Source: Tetrahymena elliotti 4EA
Lineage: Eukaryota > Ciliophora > Oligohymenophorea > Hymenostomatida > Tetrahymenidae
NCBI GenBank assembly: GCA_000231825.2
Contig: JH720405.1
Location: 1 to 64,000, forward strand
DNA length: 64,000 nucleotides
Direction of reading: 5' to 3'
Shown here: piece after piece, positions 13,044 through 25,974 of the stretch
How the letters are laid out: the number at the start of each line of letters is the position of its first letter
Numbering within the stretch: position 1 is the stretch's first letter
Program-made: the position numbers and the translations under genes
Notes under the pieces: model-generated
Databases searched by the model: none
The model's input: the letters and a program-made list of their open reading frames with translations, nothing else
Told to the model about the DNA's origin: nothing

Positions 13044-13556
13044 GTAGAAAAAGACTGTATGGTTGTTAGTGAATTTATTAATTAAGAGTTAAAAGATTCT
13101 TTTATTAATAATAATTACTGTATCAAAAATTGAAATTAAATAATCATATATTTTATCGAGTTAAGCTTTCTTTTTCAAATACACTGGATTTTATAATTAG
13201 GTGATCAATATTTGAGGAAGAAATATTGGGAGGGGGGGGGGAGGAAGAGAAAAAAAAATAATTAAAATTTACATTTTATCATTTATGTATAATTACGAAA
13301 CAAGAAATTAAATGACCAATATGCATATAAGTACCACCCCTTTATTAATCTATAGAGTAAATTCCAAGCCAAATAAATTTAAAATGATTGTATTGAGAAA
13401 ATAACAAATTAATTTTATCACTTTTTAATAAGTTAAGTTTTTTTTGCATTAATTATTAATAATATTTTTGTTTTTTAAATTTTCAGTTGAATAAAAGATA
13501 AATTAAAAAACTATTAATAAGAAAGTTAAAGAGGTAAAAAAACATTTCTTAAAAAG
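13044..13556. promoter_or_regulatory. Divergent intergenic region between paralog C and the Rab-like gene
   Basis: This 513-nt spacer separates two genes transcribed away from each other, so it should hold both promoters. No named promoter motif can be assigned. It contains a purine-only tract with a run of ten Gs (listed separately) that stands out in such AT-rich DNA. Confidence 0.45.
13228..13259 (+). repeat. Homopurine tract with a G10 run
   Basis: A short strand-asymmetric tract of GGG, A, ten consecutive Gs, then AGG, AAGAG and a run of A. It sits between two divergent start codons. Such tracts can form triplex or G-quadruplex structures and are prone to length variation. Confidence 0.8.
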
Positions 13557-14547
13557 ATGATGAGCTATTAATATTCTTTTCAATTCTACATAATAGGAGA
13601 TTCAAGTAAATTATAAAATTTATTTTTTTGTTAATAAAATCTTTTTTATTGAAGCTGTAGGAAAAAGCTGCATTTCATCTTAGTTCACTGAAAAAATATT
13701 TATAGAAAAGCATAAAGCTACAATAGGAGCAGAGATAAGTAATAAAATAATCAAATTAGATGATAAAAGCATCAAAACTATAATTTGGGATACAGTAATA
13801 TTAAATAATTTTAAATTTTTGTAATCCAATAATTATCAAATAAAATATATTATTTGATTCTATTTAATTAAAAAAAACTTAATTTAAGTCTGGAGAGGAT
13901 CGTTTTTAATCTATTACCAAATCTTATTTCACAAATCAAACTGGAGCTATTTTAGTTTATGATGTAGGAAAGTAATTAAATTAATTAAATATTAAAATTA
14001 CAACAAAAAAATCATTTTATTAGTCTTAATAGTTTTGTCAATATTAGAAAATGGTTTGAAGTATATAAATAAATTAATCATTATGCTCAATTTATTTTAG
14101 TAGGAAATAAATGCGATATGGAAAAAGAGTAAATTTATTAATATTATTCAATTCAATTATTAATTAAATAACAATTAATATTTTAAAATTAATTATTTTT
14201 TGTTTATTTCTCATAATCTCATAAAATAATTTTGATAAATAAAAGACGCTAAGTTAGTTATTCTGAAGGAGAAAAATTTGCAAATGAAAATTAATTACTT
14301 TTTTTAGAAGCTAGTGCTTTTACAGGCTACAATATAGATAAAATCTTTATAGAATTTTCTAAAATAATCTATGAAAAAATTCAAAAAGGAATAATAGACC
14401 CTTCAAATAAAGTAAATTTAATCACATAAATTTATCAGTTAATTAAAATTATTTTTCGATTAATAAAAACAGGTATGGGGTATTCACTAAACTGATCCAA
14501 TATATTTATCAGAAAAAAAGAGATCTCTGATAAGTAAATGTTGGTGA
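13557..14547 (+). CDS. Rab-like small GTPase, six exons
   Basis: Exons are 13557-13605, 13655-13794, 13889-13971, 14024-14128, 14246-14411 and 14473-14547, all with GT...AG introns and compatible phases; the protein is 205 aa, a normal Rab length. The guanine-nucleotide motifs are in order: P-loop GDSTVGKS (14-21), switch I ATIGAE, DxxG in WDTSGED (61-67), NKCD (119-122) and the EASA version of the SAK loop (147-150). The P-loop is split by the first intron, and splicing restores it exactly. Two oddities are clear. The usual WDTAGQE has become WDTSGED, replacing the catalytic Gln by Glu. The C-terminus ends SKCW, with one Cys rather than a CC/CxC prenylation signal. Rabs direct vesicle traffic; this one may be slow in hydrolysis. 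The last exon is the least certain. Confidence 0.88.
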
Positions 14548-15279
14548 GAAACATAATAATTACTTGAACAAAGACATTTTATTTAATAATTAAGATCTCT
14601 AACCAAAGATAAATAATATATTTTATTTGTAGTTCTCATGGCTTTTTAATGAAAGTTAAATTGAATTAGTAAAAATTTAAAACAGAACTGTCATTTTGTA
14701 AAAAAATAAAATTTAATTTTGAGGCTTATTTTTTAAATGAAAAATTATCAAATTATTTGTTTGCCAAACAAACATTTTTAGATATAATCATTATATATTA
14801 AAATATTTAAATTTCTTAATTAAATGATTAATCATTATTTTTAAACCATTCATTTAATGTTTTTTATTTTTTAAAGTAAAAATTATTTTGATGGATTTTT
14901 ATTTAATTTTAGATAATAACAAAATCAATCCTCTATGTCTATAAAATATACAGTCAAATCAAATTTAATAATAAAAAATAGTAATAGATGTAGTTTTCTC
15001 TTATTTAATTAAGATGAAAGAAAAATACTTCTTGATTTATTTACTTCAAATTAAATGTATTTGATAAAAATCCAATTTTTATTTATTATAATTTAAGATT
15101 GTGTTTAGTACCAATTAATAAATAATTTTTTAATATAAAAAAAGATTTTTGAAATATGTAAATTAATTTAAATAATAATTATTATAAATTCATCTATTGT
15201 AAAGATCTAAATAATAATGTAACTTTTTTGATAAGTTAAACCTTTTAAGGTTAAAAGAATAAAATCAATTATCTTCTAT
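14548..15279. other. Intergenic region, nothing recognised
   Basis: AT-rich spacer between the convergent 3' ends of the Rab-like gene (+) and the giant membrane-protein gene (-). No motif-bearing frame or repeat was seen. Confidence 0.5.
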
Positions 15280-18200
15280 TCATGCTTCAGGATCTAGTTT
15301 TTATGAATAAATTTTAATATTTAAAATAATATTGAAAAAAATACTTTAACTCTGTAAGCTTTGATATGATTTTGATTTGGTATTGTAAAGAACGAAATCT
15401 TAATTATTTTATGAATCTAAGTAGCATTCAGATTAAATAATTTAGCCTGAGTTTAATAATTATCTTTTACTTTATGGCGTTATGGTTCTTACTGTGTTTA
15501 AAACAAAGTCTTGGGTATTTTATGAATCTAAATCACATTCCGATTGGAGGTTTTAATGGTTTTTTATTAATTGTCTCTTTCTTTAGGGGATGGTTCTCAC
15601 ATTATTAATAATTAAGTCTTAATTATTTTATGAATCTAATTCACTTTCTGATGGATGACTTTAGTAAGTTTTCGTTTTGAAATTATTTTCTTCTTATGTA
15701 AAATACTATTCATCAATATTTCTTAAACTGCTATTTTTCTATTACTATCCTAAATATTTTTGTGCTTAAATAAAATAAATATCAATAAATTGATTATCAA
15801 ATAAATTGAAAAAATTACCTAATTATTACTCAATTATGTTCATAAAAAATTATTTTTTTTCAAAGTCATTAAAATTTAAGTATTTCCTAAAAGCTCTCTA
15901 TATTTTCATTTTTAAAGCAGGGCTGATAGTTTTTTTTGAGATATCTTTATTCTTATCATTATTTAATTTTGTTTTTAAATTTCTTGATGCAATTCTTAAG
16001 ATTTATTTTATTTTTTTAGAAATTAATTGAAAGTAAATCCTCAAGAGTTTTTTCAATATATAAAAAATAAATACAATATTAATCGAAATCATAATGATAT
16101 ACGAAGAGTAGTAGAAGTAGCTAAAGGGATTTTAGTAAGCAAAGACAACCAATAATGTAGTTAAACCGCAAACAATAGTCGAACTGAAATCTATAACATT
16201 TATTTGATGTTCTCTGTATGGCTTTATAATAATCAATAGAATGCCATAAATTACTATCACAAAAAAGATAAGAATGCTTTTCACATAAATGTTCTATGAA
16301 TAAAAATTTATTAATAAAATAATTGCTAACTTTTAAACTATTTTCACAAATTCCCAATAATAGGCTCTTATATTATATTCTTTGTATAAAAATCCAAGTT
16401 TTAGTTTTACACTGCATTCTTCTAACTATTTTTTGTTTATTATTAATATTATTAACAAAATAATTGGTAAAGCAAAGACCCATAAAACTAGAAGAGGCAA
16501 AAGTAGTCTTTGTGAATAGTAAAAGTATTGATCAGTATAACATTCATGTGTAACATTTGATAAAATGTATTCAGTATCACCTATTTCTCTACATGACAAT
16601 AAAGAAATAATCTAAGCTACTTAATCAGGTTATAAATATAATATCAAAAATATAATTGCTGTACATATCTTTGACTTTGCATAATTTTATTTTTTCACTC
16701 TGCTTATCATGTAAATAATTAGTTAAATTAAACTAAATAAAATAAAATATATTATTGGAATAGCTTATGAGAATACTACTCTAAAATAAATATTTGGCAT
16801 CTCTGTATTTATTTTTATTAGCTAACAGTCTAAAGAGCTGTTCGTTTGACTTATAGGCTTTCCTATGCTTGAAGAAAATTCTGATAAAACTTTATTTTAT
16901 TTATTAGAAAAATATTAACTTTATTTACATTTTTCTTAGTTAATTATTTTAGAACCCCACTTAAAATAAATTTTTTTTGAAAGTTAAAAGTTTTAGAATG
17001 TCAAAAGTATGGAAGGTAATGAATTATAAATAAAATATTAAAATAATATTTAATTACCTGAAGGTAGAATAATATTGTATTAAACAACTGAACTTATTAT
17101 CTAAAAATAATTTGTCAGCAGTTTTATGTAAACACTTTATTAGTTATTGTTTAAAATGGTAGGGCTTCTTCTGGATTATTTTAGATTGTTAGAAATGCTA
17201 GCGTTGCTTATGGTTCCGAATCTTGTACTTGAAAGTAAATAGTTACTTGTTGGTTATAGATTTGTTTATTCTATTTTGTTAAGGCTTTTTCGAATAGATT
17301 ATTTCTTGAAATAAGCACTTTACAACAATCCTATGGCAATTTATTATTTTTAAGCTATTAAATTTCCTTAAACAGATACCTACATAGACACTAGTGTAAA
17401 AAATGTTATTGCAACTAAAATCCAAATATTATAACTCATTTTATCACACTCTGCACATGAGTATTTATCAGATCTAGAATAAGATTTCCCCCAAAATGTA
17501 CCTTATATCTTTTATAAAATCAATATTAAATAAATTAATCTCATACTTAATAATGTTTACGTCGCATTCCTCACAAAGCGCTCCAATATGACCTTCGTAA
17601 CATATATTATCCCCAAAATTTCCACCTTAACAGTTAGATTCTTGATTTTAACAATTAATTATAAGTGAAGTTTACTCTGATTTTCTCCAATAGCCTTAAC
17701 TTGTTTTAATCTTATCACCTCCAATACATATTGCTCCTTTAGGACAAGCCTAGCATTATTTAGAATCTAAGGAATATTATCCAGCTTGACATATGTCACA
17801 TTCTGTGAGATTAAGATATTACTTTATTTACTCTCCAGATTGACACTATCTAAAGTTAATTTTTATGTTAAATGTGTAGTTTTATAATAACTAATTTGTT
17901 AAACTATCTTATCTGTAGATTTAATTTGAGTAAAACTAAATAATTAATGATGAGCTTGGAATTCCTACAACAGTAATTTAGTCAAATTAAAAACTTTTTA
18001 ACTGCTAATTAAAGTAAACCTTTTGATTTCCTCTTAGCTAATATTTATCTGCATTTAATGTCTCAGGCTCAATTTAAACTTCAACACTAAAATTTTGTTA
18101 TTCCTCAATTGTCACTGGAAAAATCATTTCTTCTTTTTCATTGAATAAATTCAATTAAAGAAAATTTAAGGAATCTCCACTTCTAAAATTGTTTATTTCT

Positions 18201-21200
18201 ATTTAATTATTAGATAAATTTCCATCTTTTTAGTCTAATATTTCATTTTGATTAATTAATTTTAACTTTGTTGGATATGAAAGTTATTCATTTCCATAAA
18301 TAAAGCCAATATTTTTTTCAAAATTAGATTCATTTATATTCACAGAAATATTTTAATAAAACAATCCTCCTCCTATTTAAGCTTTGTTTTTGATAAATGC
18401 TGAATTTAATATATTTAAGTTTGCATTTATAGGATTGAGAACATTTGAATATATTGACATAGCTCCACCTCTACCAAGCACAGATTGATTCTCTACAAAT
18501 TAAGTAGATTAAATATCTAACTTAAAATTCTTTTTAAAGAAATAATTAAATTTAATCTTAATATATAATTAATTAATTAAATTACATCTCCATCATATGC
18601 CATAATATATATTGCTCCTCCATCTTATTAAGAATTACAGCTTCTAAAGACAGCATTTTAAATAAAATTATTTCCAAATAACCCATTAAAATAAAAAGCT
18701 CCTCCATATAAACCCTAAAAATTAAATTAATTTAACAAATGTCTTAATAATTATTAAATAGATTACATTTATAGAATCAAATATGGAGTCATTTACTAAT
18801 ATGTTAGTCTTTGATATTTGGAATACCCCTCCATTGCAGTTATTGCAATTTATTTAAGAAAAAAATGAATTATTGATGACTTAAATTTAAGAATTATTTG
18901 CTTGAATTAATGAAAAACCATTTGCATAATTTTATTTATTTTCTTCTAATAGATTTCTCTTTGAAGTAATTAAGCTAATTTCAGTAAAATTTGTTTAATC
19001 TAAAATAAGATTTCCTCCTTAGAGATACATTAAACTTGATGAAATATTACAATTTGTTATTGATGCGTTTTTAAATTAGACCGTTGAGTTTTGAGATTAT
19101 ATAAGTAAGCTATTACTTTCTTTTGGATTTATTCTATATAAGTTAGAAAATGTTGTGTTTTCTAGAATAGCTGATGAATTAATTAAGCTCAGTAAACAGC
19201 TTTGTTCTTAATATTATAATTCTTTGTAAATCGTATAAGGTATAGTCAATGAATCAAATTCTTCAGATGTTATTTTTGTTATGTTTTCAAAAGTTATGTT
19301 AGCAGATTAAGCATTCAAGAAATAGCTTTGCTTAATACCATAAATATTTTTAATATGTCCACCTAAAAACATAAAATTAGATTCTTAAATCTTCTAATTT
19401 TGACTATACTACCTTTATCATTTAAACAAAATTCGTATTTAAATTTAAAATAGATGTATATTAAAATAAATTAAGATTTTAATTAAGATTAAGATATTAA
19501 AAGATGAAGAATTAGAATAAATGTTTATGATTAAAATAAAATTATGGAAAAAAAATGTCTATTAAAAGAAAATTAAGGTGATAGATTAAAATAAAATAAT
19601 GTTTAAAAACTAATTAAAATAAGGATGTTTACTGTATAGCTATTTGAGATGAAGATGGAGAAAATGCAAAAAGATTTTCAAATTAGCATTCAAAGCAAGT
19701 AAAACCGATTTAATTTCCAAGACTATCAATAAATATAGAACTTCCATCTAAAAAGCTATAACCTTCTGTAAAATTTGTTTAATTTATCTAAATGTCTATG
19801 CTTGTTCCAAATGATTAAATATTCAAAAAAGATCCTTTGGAAGCTGTGGACTAACTAAAACTGCAGTTTTAGATAAGAAGTTAGTTTATTATAGTATAAA
19901 TTACACCTCCTAGATAGTTAATAGTTGATGATAATGAACTTTGAATTAAGCTTTGATCAGTAAAGGTAGACTTAGTAAAATTACTTGAAATAATTTAAAA
20001 TTGTTTGCTCTAAACAAAAATATTATTGTACTTAGAATTACTTTAACTATTTTCAAAAGAACAATTAAATACTGTAACTGAACCAACATAATTCTAAACC
20101 CATAATCCAGTAGTAGAGTAAGTTAATGCATATGGAATAGTATTTAATTAATTATTATTAAATTTTGTATTATTTAAATTCAAATTAACTTCATTATTAC
20201 TCTCAATTTAGATAGGATTAGCAAATGTATTTTTCTTAGTTTGGATTAATATTAAATTGATGAATTATGAATCAATTATATTTATTGAACATTTTTAGTA
20301 TTCTTAATTGTTAATATTAATTAGTGAATGATCTACTGCTTTTTTATTGTTGATTAATATTTAATTAATATTTACATTCTATGCTTCTTTTATTTGTATG
20401 CAACCTTAAGAAGTTGAATTCAATTATTTTAATTAATAATTATTTTCATTTAAACAAGTGAAATTCTAAATATTTACAGTATCAGAATATTCAAATACTC
20501 CAAGTAAAATATCATAGTGATTTATTAAGCTAATATTTTACAGTTTTATGTTTTATATCTTGTCTGTTTAGAATAATGAAACCTATGCACTATTTGATTT
20601 AGTGCTTATTGAGTTATTATAAAAATATCCATTTTCTAAACTGAGAATGTGATTAGGAGTATTTAATGTAGAATAAAGAGAATCAAAAAATAAATAAGGA
20701 GTTTCTGAGATAAATATATTTTCAGAAACTTCAATATCACTAAAAATAAAAGTCTGATTAGAATGCTAATTAGAAATAATAGTCTAAAATATGTTTTTGT
20801 TGCAAAAAGTATTATTTTATATTTTAACTTGCTCAACTGTATAGTGGCCAGCAGTAAATAAAGGTAAGCTTTTAGAATCATCATTTGGTTGGCATTTATT
20901 TTATAGTAATTTTAGATTTTATATTGCAAGTTACACATCTGTTTTTTGCAAAAATATCTCAAATGAATCTCCTAATGTACAATTTATCAGATTGAAATTT
21001 TAAATATTGACCTATATAAATAATAATTTTATCAAAATTGTTAAGTTAATTTGAATTAATTTACTTTTTCAGTATTGATAGTGGATATTATATATTAACT
21101 TTCACTAAAATTTTAATCTCTGATTGTATAGTTTTATATTTCAACATAACTGTTGTCTATTGCTAAAGATTAGCAATTTATTTTAGGATTCTAGGGAGAT

Positions 21201-24200
21201 AGTAGTTGTATGTTATCAATTGTCACAGAATTTTGAATATTCTAAAATAATAATCCACATTCTTCAGTTGAGTTTGCAACAAAATTTATTTAAATATTTT
21301 TTAAATAGACGGAATTGTAGTTATTCAGCACTAATTTATTTTCATATTCTATTGTAGCTAACTAAGTTTCAGAATTACTGAGCAGAGAAAGTGAAATTAC
21401 AGATTAAAAATCAATACTCACTAATTCATAGTTTAATTTCATTACGTTAATAGGATTTATTATGAGCTACATTTCAATGTTTTTTACACCTTTTATGAAG
21501 TCTAGATAGTTTTAAGTCTAAAATTATTAAAATAAATTAATATTTCTTCTTTATTTTCAAAAATGTTTAATTCTATAAAATATAATGTTTATTCTGCATG
21601 CATGCTCTGAATTAAGCTACTGTACAATTGGCCTGATCTCCTAAAAATGAACCATTGTTTCTGAGATCTCCCCAAAAAACATCCATTAATATTGAGATCT
21701 CCCTTCCTCAAAAATTTATGGGCTACTTTCAATGAATTATTATAATGAAATTTTTATGAATTATCACATGCACCCATAAATTTTACTTTTTAATACCATT
21801 TTTATAAGATTAGTAGTAAATTTGAAAAAAAAGAAGATATATTATATTCATTCTAATCTTAAAAAATATTTATAAATATTTCATTGTATACCACTAATGG
21901 GGAGATCTAGGTAAAATGTAGAGCAGCTATATTTAATTTAATTTCTAAAAAAATTACAAGAATAGCAGAATCATAGAAGTTATAAGAGGAGGTAAAAGGT
22001 TAGAGCTATGTTCCTAATCCATAACCTTATGATGAATTTTGAATATCAGTTATATTAAAATAGTATTTATTTGTGCATGTAGTACAGATAGTAGGGTCAT
22101 TCAAACAATCTTAAAGGTTATAAAATAAATAGCTAAATTAGAATTATAAGTATAAGGTATTATCTGAAAGTAATTCAACTGATAATAAATAATCTGTAAT
22201 TTAGCCACTTGACACTTCTAGAAAATAATCAAAGTTATTCGAATTAGAGTTATATTTATATAGATATGCTATACCTGCTTTAAAGTCTGGAATAATTATT
22301 AAAGAAACATTTGAGTATGATCTAATTATTAAAGGAAGAGAAGAGAGCTTTTTTATGAATTTGAATTCTTATGTATTAAAATCATAGCTATTTAAAATAA
22401 ATCCTTAACAAACTATTATCAGTTATTTAGTTTTCTGATTTTAGAATACTTCCCCAACTTAAGGATTTATGCAATTTGCTTTACATTTATTTAATTATTA
22501 ATAAAAAAAGTTTAGAAAATTTATTATCTTAAATTACACTAATGAGTTTTCAGAATTACTTTAAGAATAAATGTTTTACGTAATTAAATGGTTTATTTAA
22601 GAGTGTAGCCTGGCTTTAAACTCCAAATATAAATCTTTCCTGATGAATCTGCACCAATAATTTCAGGGTTGTTTATATCAAATAAAGAAGCTATCGTAAA
22701 AGTGGTGTTTTATTAGTTATCAATAGTTTATGTAGAATTTAAAATATAAAATTCAGTTGTATTTTAAGAGTTGATCAAGTAAAATAACCCATTTATATTG
22801 AAGCTAAACAGTTTTTTATTAGGAAAAGAAAAAACAACCCACACTTTTCCATTATAATAAAAAGGATCTAGAAAACTGCCTACCTTATCCCAGGAGAATT
22901 AAAAGTATTTATTTTACATATCTTAAGGCTAAAAATAAAAAAAAAATTTAAACATTAAATTTAAAAAAAGTAAATTACTTTATCTAAAGTTTATAAGGGA
23001 TATATTTATGTTGTTGATATATAATTCTTACTGTTTGAATCTTAAAGCTTAGCTAAAAGACATGTATCACAATTTTTAACCTTATAAATATTATTGAAGT
23101 CAAAGTAAACATTATAAGAAAATTTATTATTTTAAATAAGGTAAGTGTCTTGAATCGTGTCTTTTTTAGAATAATACATGTCATTACCAATAGTAGCTGC
23201 TACATATTTTTAATTGCTTGATTCATAAATAAAATTTCTTGACTTATAATCGCTATTAAAAACTTGTTAAAATAAAAATATTAATTATGATATTTTAGAG
23301 AATTAAATAAATACTTAATCTAAAGCTAATTTATCCTGTTACGTAGTTATAAATAGTTAGGTAGTAACTGCTGCAATGTACAAGTTCTTATTTATTTTAT
23401 AAAGCATACCAATATATTTAAGTTGAAATATTTAGCTAGTTTGGTGTTAATCTGTTAAGAGCAGTTACTTTATTATTTGATAAATCTATTTGTATGTTTA
23501 ATTAGAACTGTATAGAACCATCAGAAACCAATAAAAAATCTTAATTTTAAACTGACAAAAACTGAACATTTGATAAATATTTCTTAGAAAGAGTATTCAA
23601 AAGAGCTATTTGAAATAATAATTTTAATAAAAATAAATGAAAAAAGTAAGAAATACTTATGTTCATCATCTAAATGTAAGAAGACTGCTTAAAAGAGTTT
23701 ATTTTGATTGCTTAAATTTAGTAATTATATCCTACAACAAAAATAATATCTTAATCTGGATGCTTGTCAAATAATCTGCTTCGACTCGTATAATTTGACT
23801 GAGCTTTATTATGAAAATTAAAATATAAATGAGAATTATAAGAAATTATTATACTAAATTATATGATTCCATGAGAAACGAGTTCTAAAGTATTTAAATT
23901 TATGCTTGTTGCAAATACTCCTATTGTCGAACCAGTCAATACTACCATTTCATCTTAACAATTAAATTTGAAAATTCTTGAATAATCAAATTATTGATAT
24001 GGCAGACTGCTGTCTTTTATATTATAATCAAAAGAAGAAACTATTTAGTTTGATATACTATCAAAGATATAGATCTAGCTATAATATTATGTCAGAATTG
24101 CGTATTGAGTCTTTGGTATTACATTAACGAACATCAAATCCTATATTTCTAGTTTTTATTCTGATTTAAAAGTTTTTGGATTCGCTATTATGATTTCTTC

Positions 24201-24661
24201 ATAATTAGCAACTATCATTTTGTTTGAAATTTCCAAATAATCCATAAACATTGCTCCAAAATCAGCTATTCATTTATTTTTGTTTTTAATGTTAATTACA
24301 ATTAGCAGTCAATTAAAATACATACGCTTCACTACGCCTTTAATGGTTTTTTAATCAGTTCCTAAATCAAGAAAATAGATGATGCTATGAACCCAATCAT
24401 TTACATTTATCGTGCTTACAACTAATGTGTTTGTTTTTGGTATCTATAATGTCTAATAAGGCATAAAGTTGGAGTACCTGTTTTAAATTAGATCTATATT
24501 TTACATTAAAAAATGAGGTTATAATGTATTAATTGATTCTAAATTTTACTATAATAAGATTATATCTAAGGACACGGCCTCATCTATGCCTAAGCTACTT
24601 ATAGATAGCTCCATATTGTTAATTTTAAAATTAAAGCTAGCATTTTGCTAACAAATTTGTT
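15280..24661 (-). CDS. Giant membrane protein: propeller-like head, beta-helix-like repeats, Cys-rich stalk, multi-span core, repeat tail
   Basis: Read as one gene of very roughly 2,700-2,900 aa with about ten introns. The last exon (17508-15280, 742 codons plus TGA) and the introns at 17509-17560, 21518-21957 and 22539-22579 are resolved; others (about 18.53-18.59, 18.72-18.77 and 19.39-19.65 kb) are approximate. The N-terminal part (24.66-22.6 kb) contains MELSISSLGID and IIGADSSGKIYIWSL, WD/propeller-like. Next comes Asn/Ser-rich repetitive sequence typical of beta-helices (21.5-18 kb), then IPSSSLI. A cysteine-rich ephrin-receptor-like stalk follows, with CQACPKGAICIGG and CYEGHIGALCEECD. 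Several membrane spans include EYNIRAYYWEFVKI, and the C-terminal tail is polar. This order matches a large ciliate surface-protein family of unknown role. The 5' end is unresolved: the phase allows a 43-nt first exon at 24997-24955, but it encodes no signal peptide. The long intron near 19.5 kb leaves open a split into two genes. Confidence 0.7.
15390..15665 (-). repeat. Three tandem in-frame repeats in the tail of the giant membrane protein
   Basis: Three ~110-115 nt units each encode a version of SECDLDSQNNQDF followed by VRTI-PQ-KRQL (the third unit lacks a clear VRTI). At DNA level each carries ATTTTATGAATCTAA on the plus strand, near 15403, 15519 and 15628. They fall in the predicted cytoplasmic C-terminal tail, after the last membrane span. 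Confidence 0.8.
21663..21908. mobile_element. MITE-like insertion inside an intron of the giant gene
   Basis: A ~246-nt block is bounded by perfect 10-nt inverted repeats, AGATCTCCCC at 21664-21673 and GGGGAGATCT at 21899-21908. It contains a second perfect 12-nt inverted repeat (AAAATTTATGGG at 21711-21722, CCCATAAATTTT at 21773-21784). It lies in the 440-nt intron 21518-21957, much longer than the well-defined neighbouring introns (41 and 52 nt). No transposase is encoded, so a non-autonomous element is inferred; target-site duplication was not established. Confidence 0.5.
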
Positions 24662-25974
24662 CTTATTAACTTTATCAATTTTTGAATAGCTTTTGATTCT
24701 TTTTTAATTGATTTACTTATTTGTAGATTTGGATTTCTTTTTTAATTCCTATTAGTAATGTTAATTTTTGCTAGATTAAAATTCCATATTTGTTTTATTT
24801 AGTTTTCTTCAATACATTATAAAATAAATATCTTCAAAAAAGCGATCCTACAATGAGCCTTTTGCCTGAAATCTCCTCTCCTAAACATAATTCAATTTGT
24901 TTATCAAATATTCATTAATCTATTAAAATTAACATAAGTAAATGATAATAATACCTCTAGCATTAATAATTCTATAACTCTAAAGCATATTTTTCATTTA
25001 TTTAATTAAAAATTAAAAAAATTAAAATCTATTCTAAAATAAAAAATTATTTTTTTTTTTAAATAAAAGTTAAATATTAGTAACACCAATCTAATTGATT
25101 CTTTTATTATTAAAAAAGGTTAATAAATAAATAAGAAATACATAGTAATAAATTTAATTTTTTTTTAAGGATTAATTTTAAATATTAATAAACAATTCTA
25201 AACATATTGTTTGATTTTAATTATTAAATATTCAAAATTTAAAATAATAAATCTTAATTTTAATAATTTATTTGTTAAAAAATATTAAAATAAAAAACAA
25301 TTTTTCTTGAAATTATTTAACTGATTTCATTCTTAAAAACATTGAAATTAAAAGATAAATATTTAATTATTTAAAAAATTATGCTGTTCACTTTAATTGC
25401 TAAAGTTATAACATTTTTTGATAATTAATAAATAATATAAATTTGCTTCAATTATCCATATTAAATTTTAGTATTTTTTTAGAGTAAAAATACTCAAAAA
25501 ATAAAAAAGATACATATTTCAATCATTTTTTTGGAAGGAATATGAAGATTAAAAGTATATTAATATTATTTAAAGAAAAATTAACCAATTTAAATTTCTC
25601 AATAAAAAAAATAAGTATTTTTAATTTATTAATTATTTTTGACCTGAAAAATGTAAGAATTGGTAAAATAAATTTCAATGATAAAAAGAGGATGTTTGAA
25701 AGGGAAATATTTGTAAAAAGATTTGATTATTTTGAGAAAGGCAAATAAAAAAGTGTAATAACATTTTACAGTAGAAGATATGATGGAGTGATAAATAAAA
25801 ATAAAAAGAGATGGATGAATTATGAATGAAAGAGCATAATAAGTAAGAATTGATTAAGAGAGTGTTGAAGTGAGAAACTGTTAATTGAATTTAATTACTA
25901 TCGAATAATTGAATAAAGTATATTTACTTTGTAAATTATTATTAAAGAAATAGAGAGAGAGTGTATTTAATTAA
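24662..25974. other. Upstream region of two divergent genes, possible 5' exon
   Basis: Holds the putative 43-nt first exon of the giant gene (24997-24955, minus) with a usable donor, plus AT-rich sequence. A 68-codon standard-code frame at 25542-25748 (+) reads on in ciliate code to about 25823, but it is low-complexity and not convincing. The remainder shows nothing specific. Promoters of both divergent genes should lie here. Confidence 0.45.

Noticed and set aside
16121..16357. 78-aa minus frame with several Cys and Tyr
   Set aside because: It is an out-of-frame shadow of the membrane core of the giant gene; the correct frame gives the family motif EYNIRAYYWEFVKI.
20663..20884. 73-aa hydrophobic minus frame
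   Set aside because: Shadow of the beta-helix-like part of the giant gene; its hydrophobicity reflects T-rich codons in the wrong frame.
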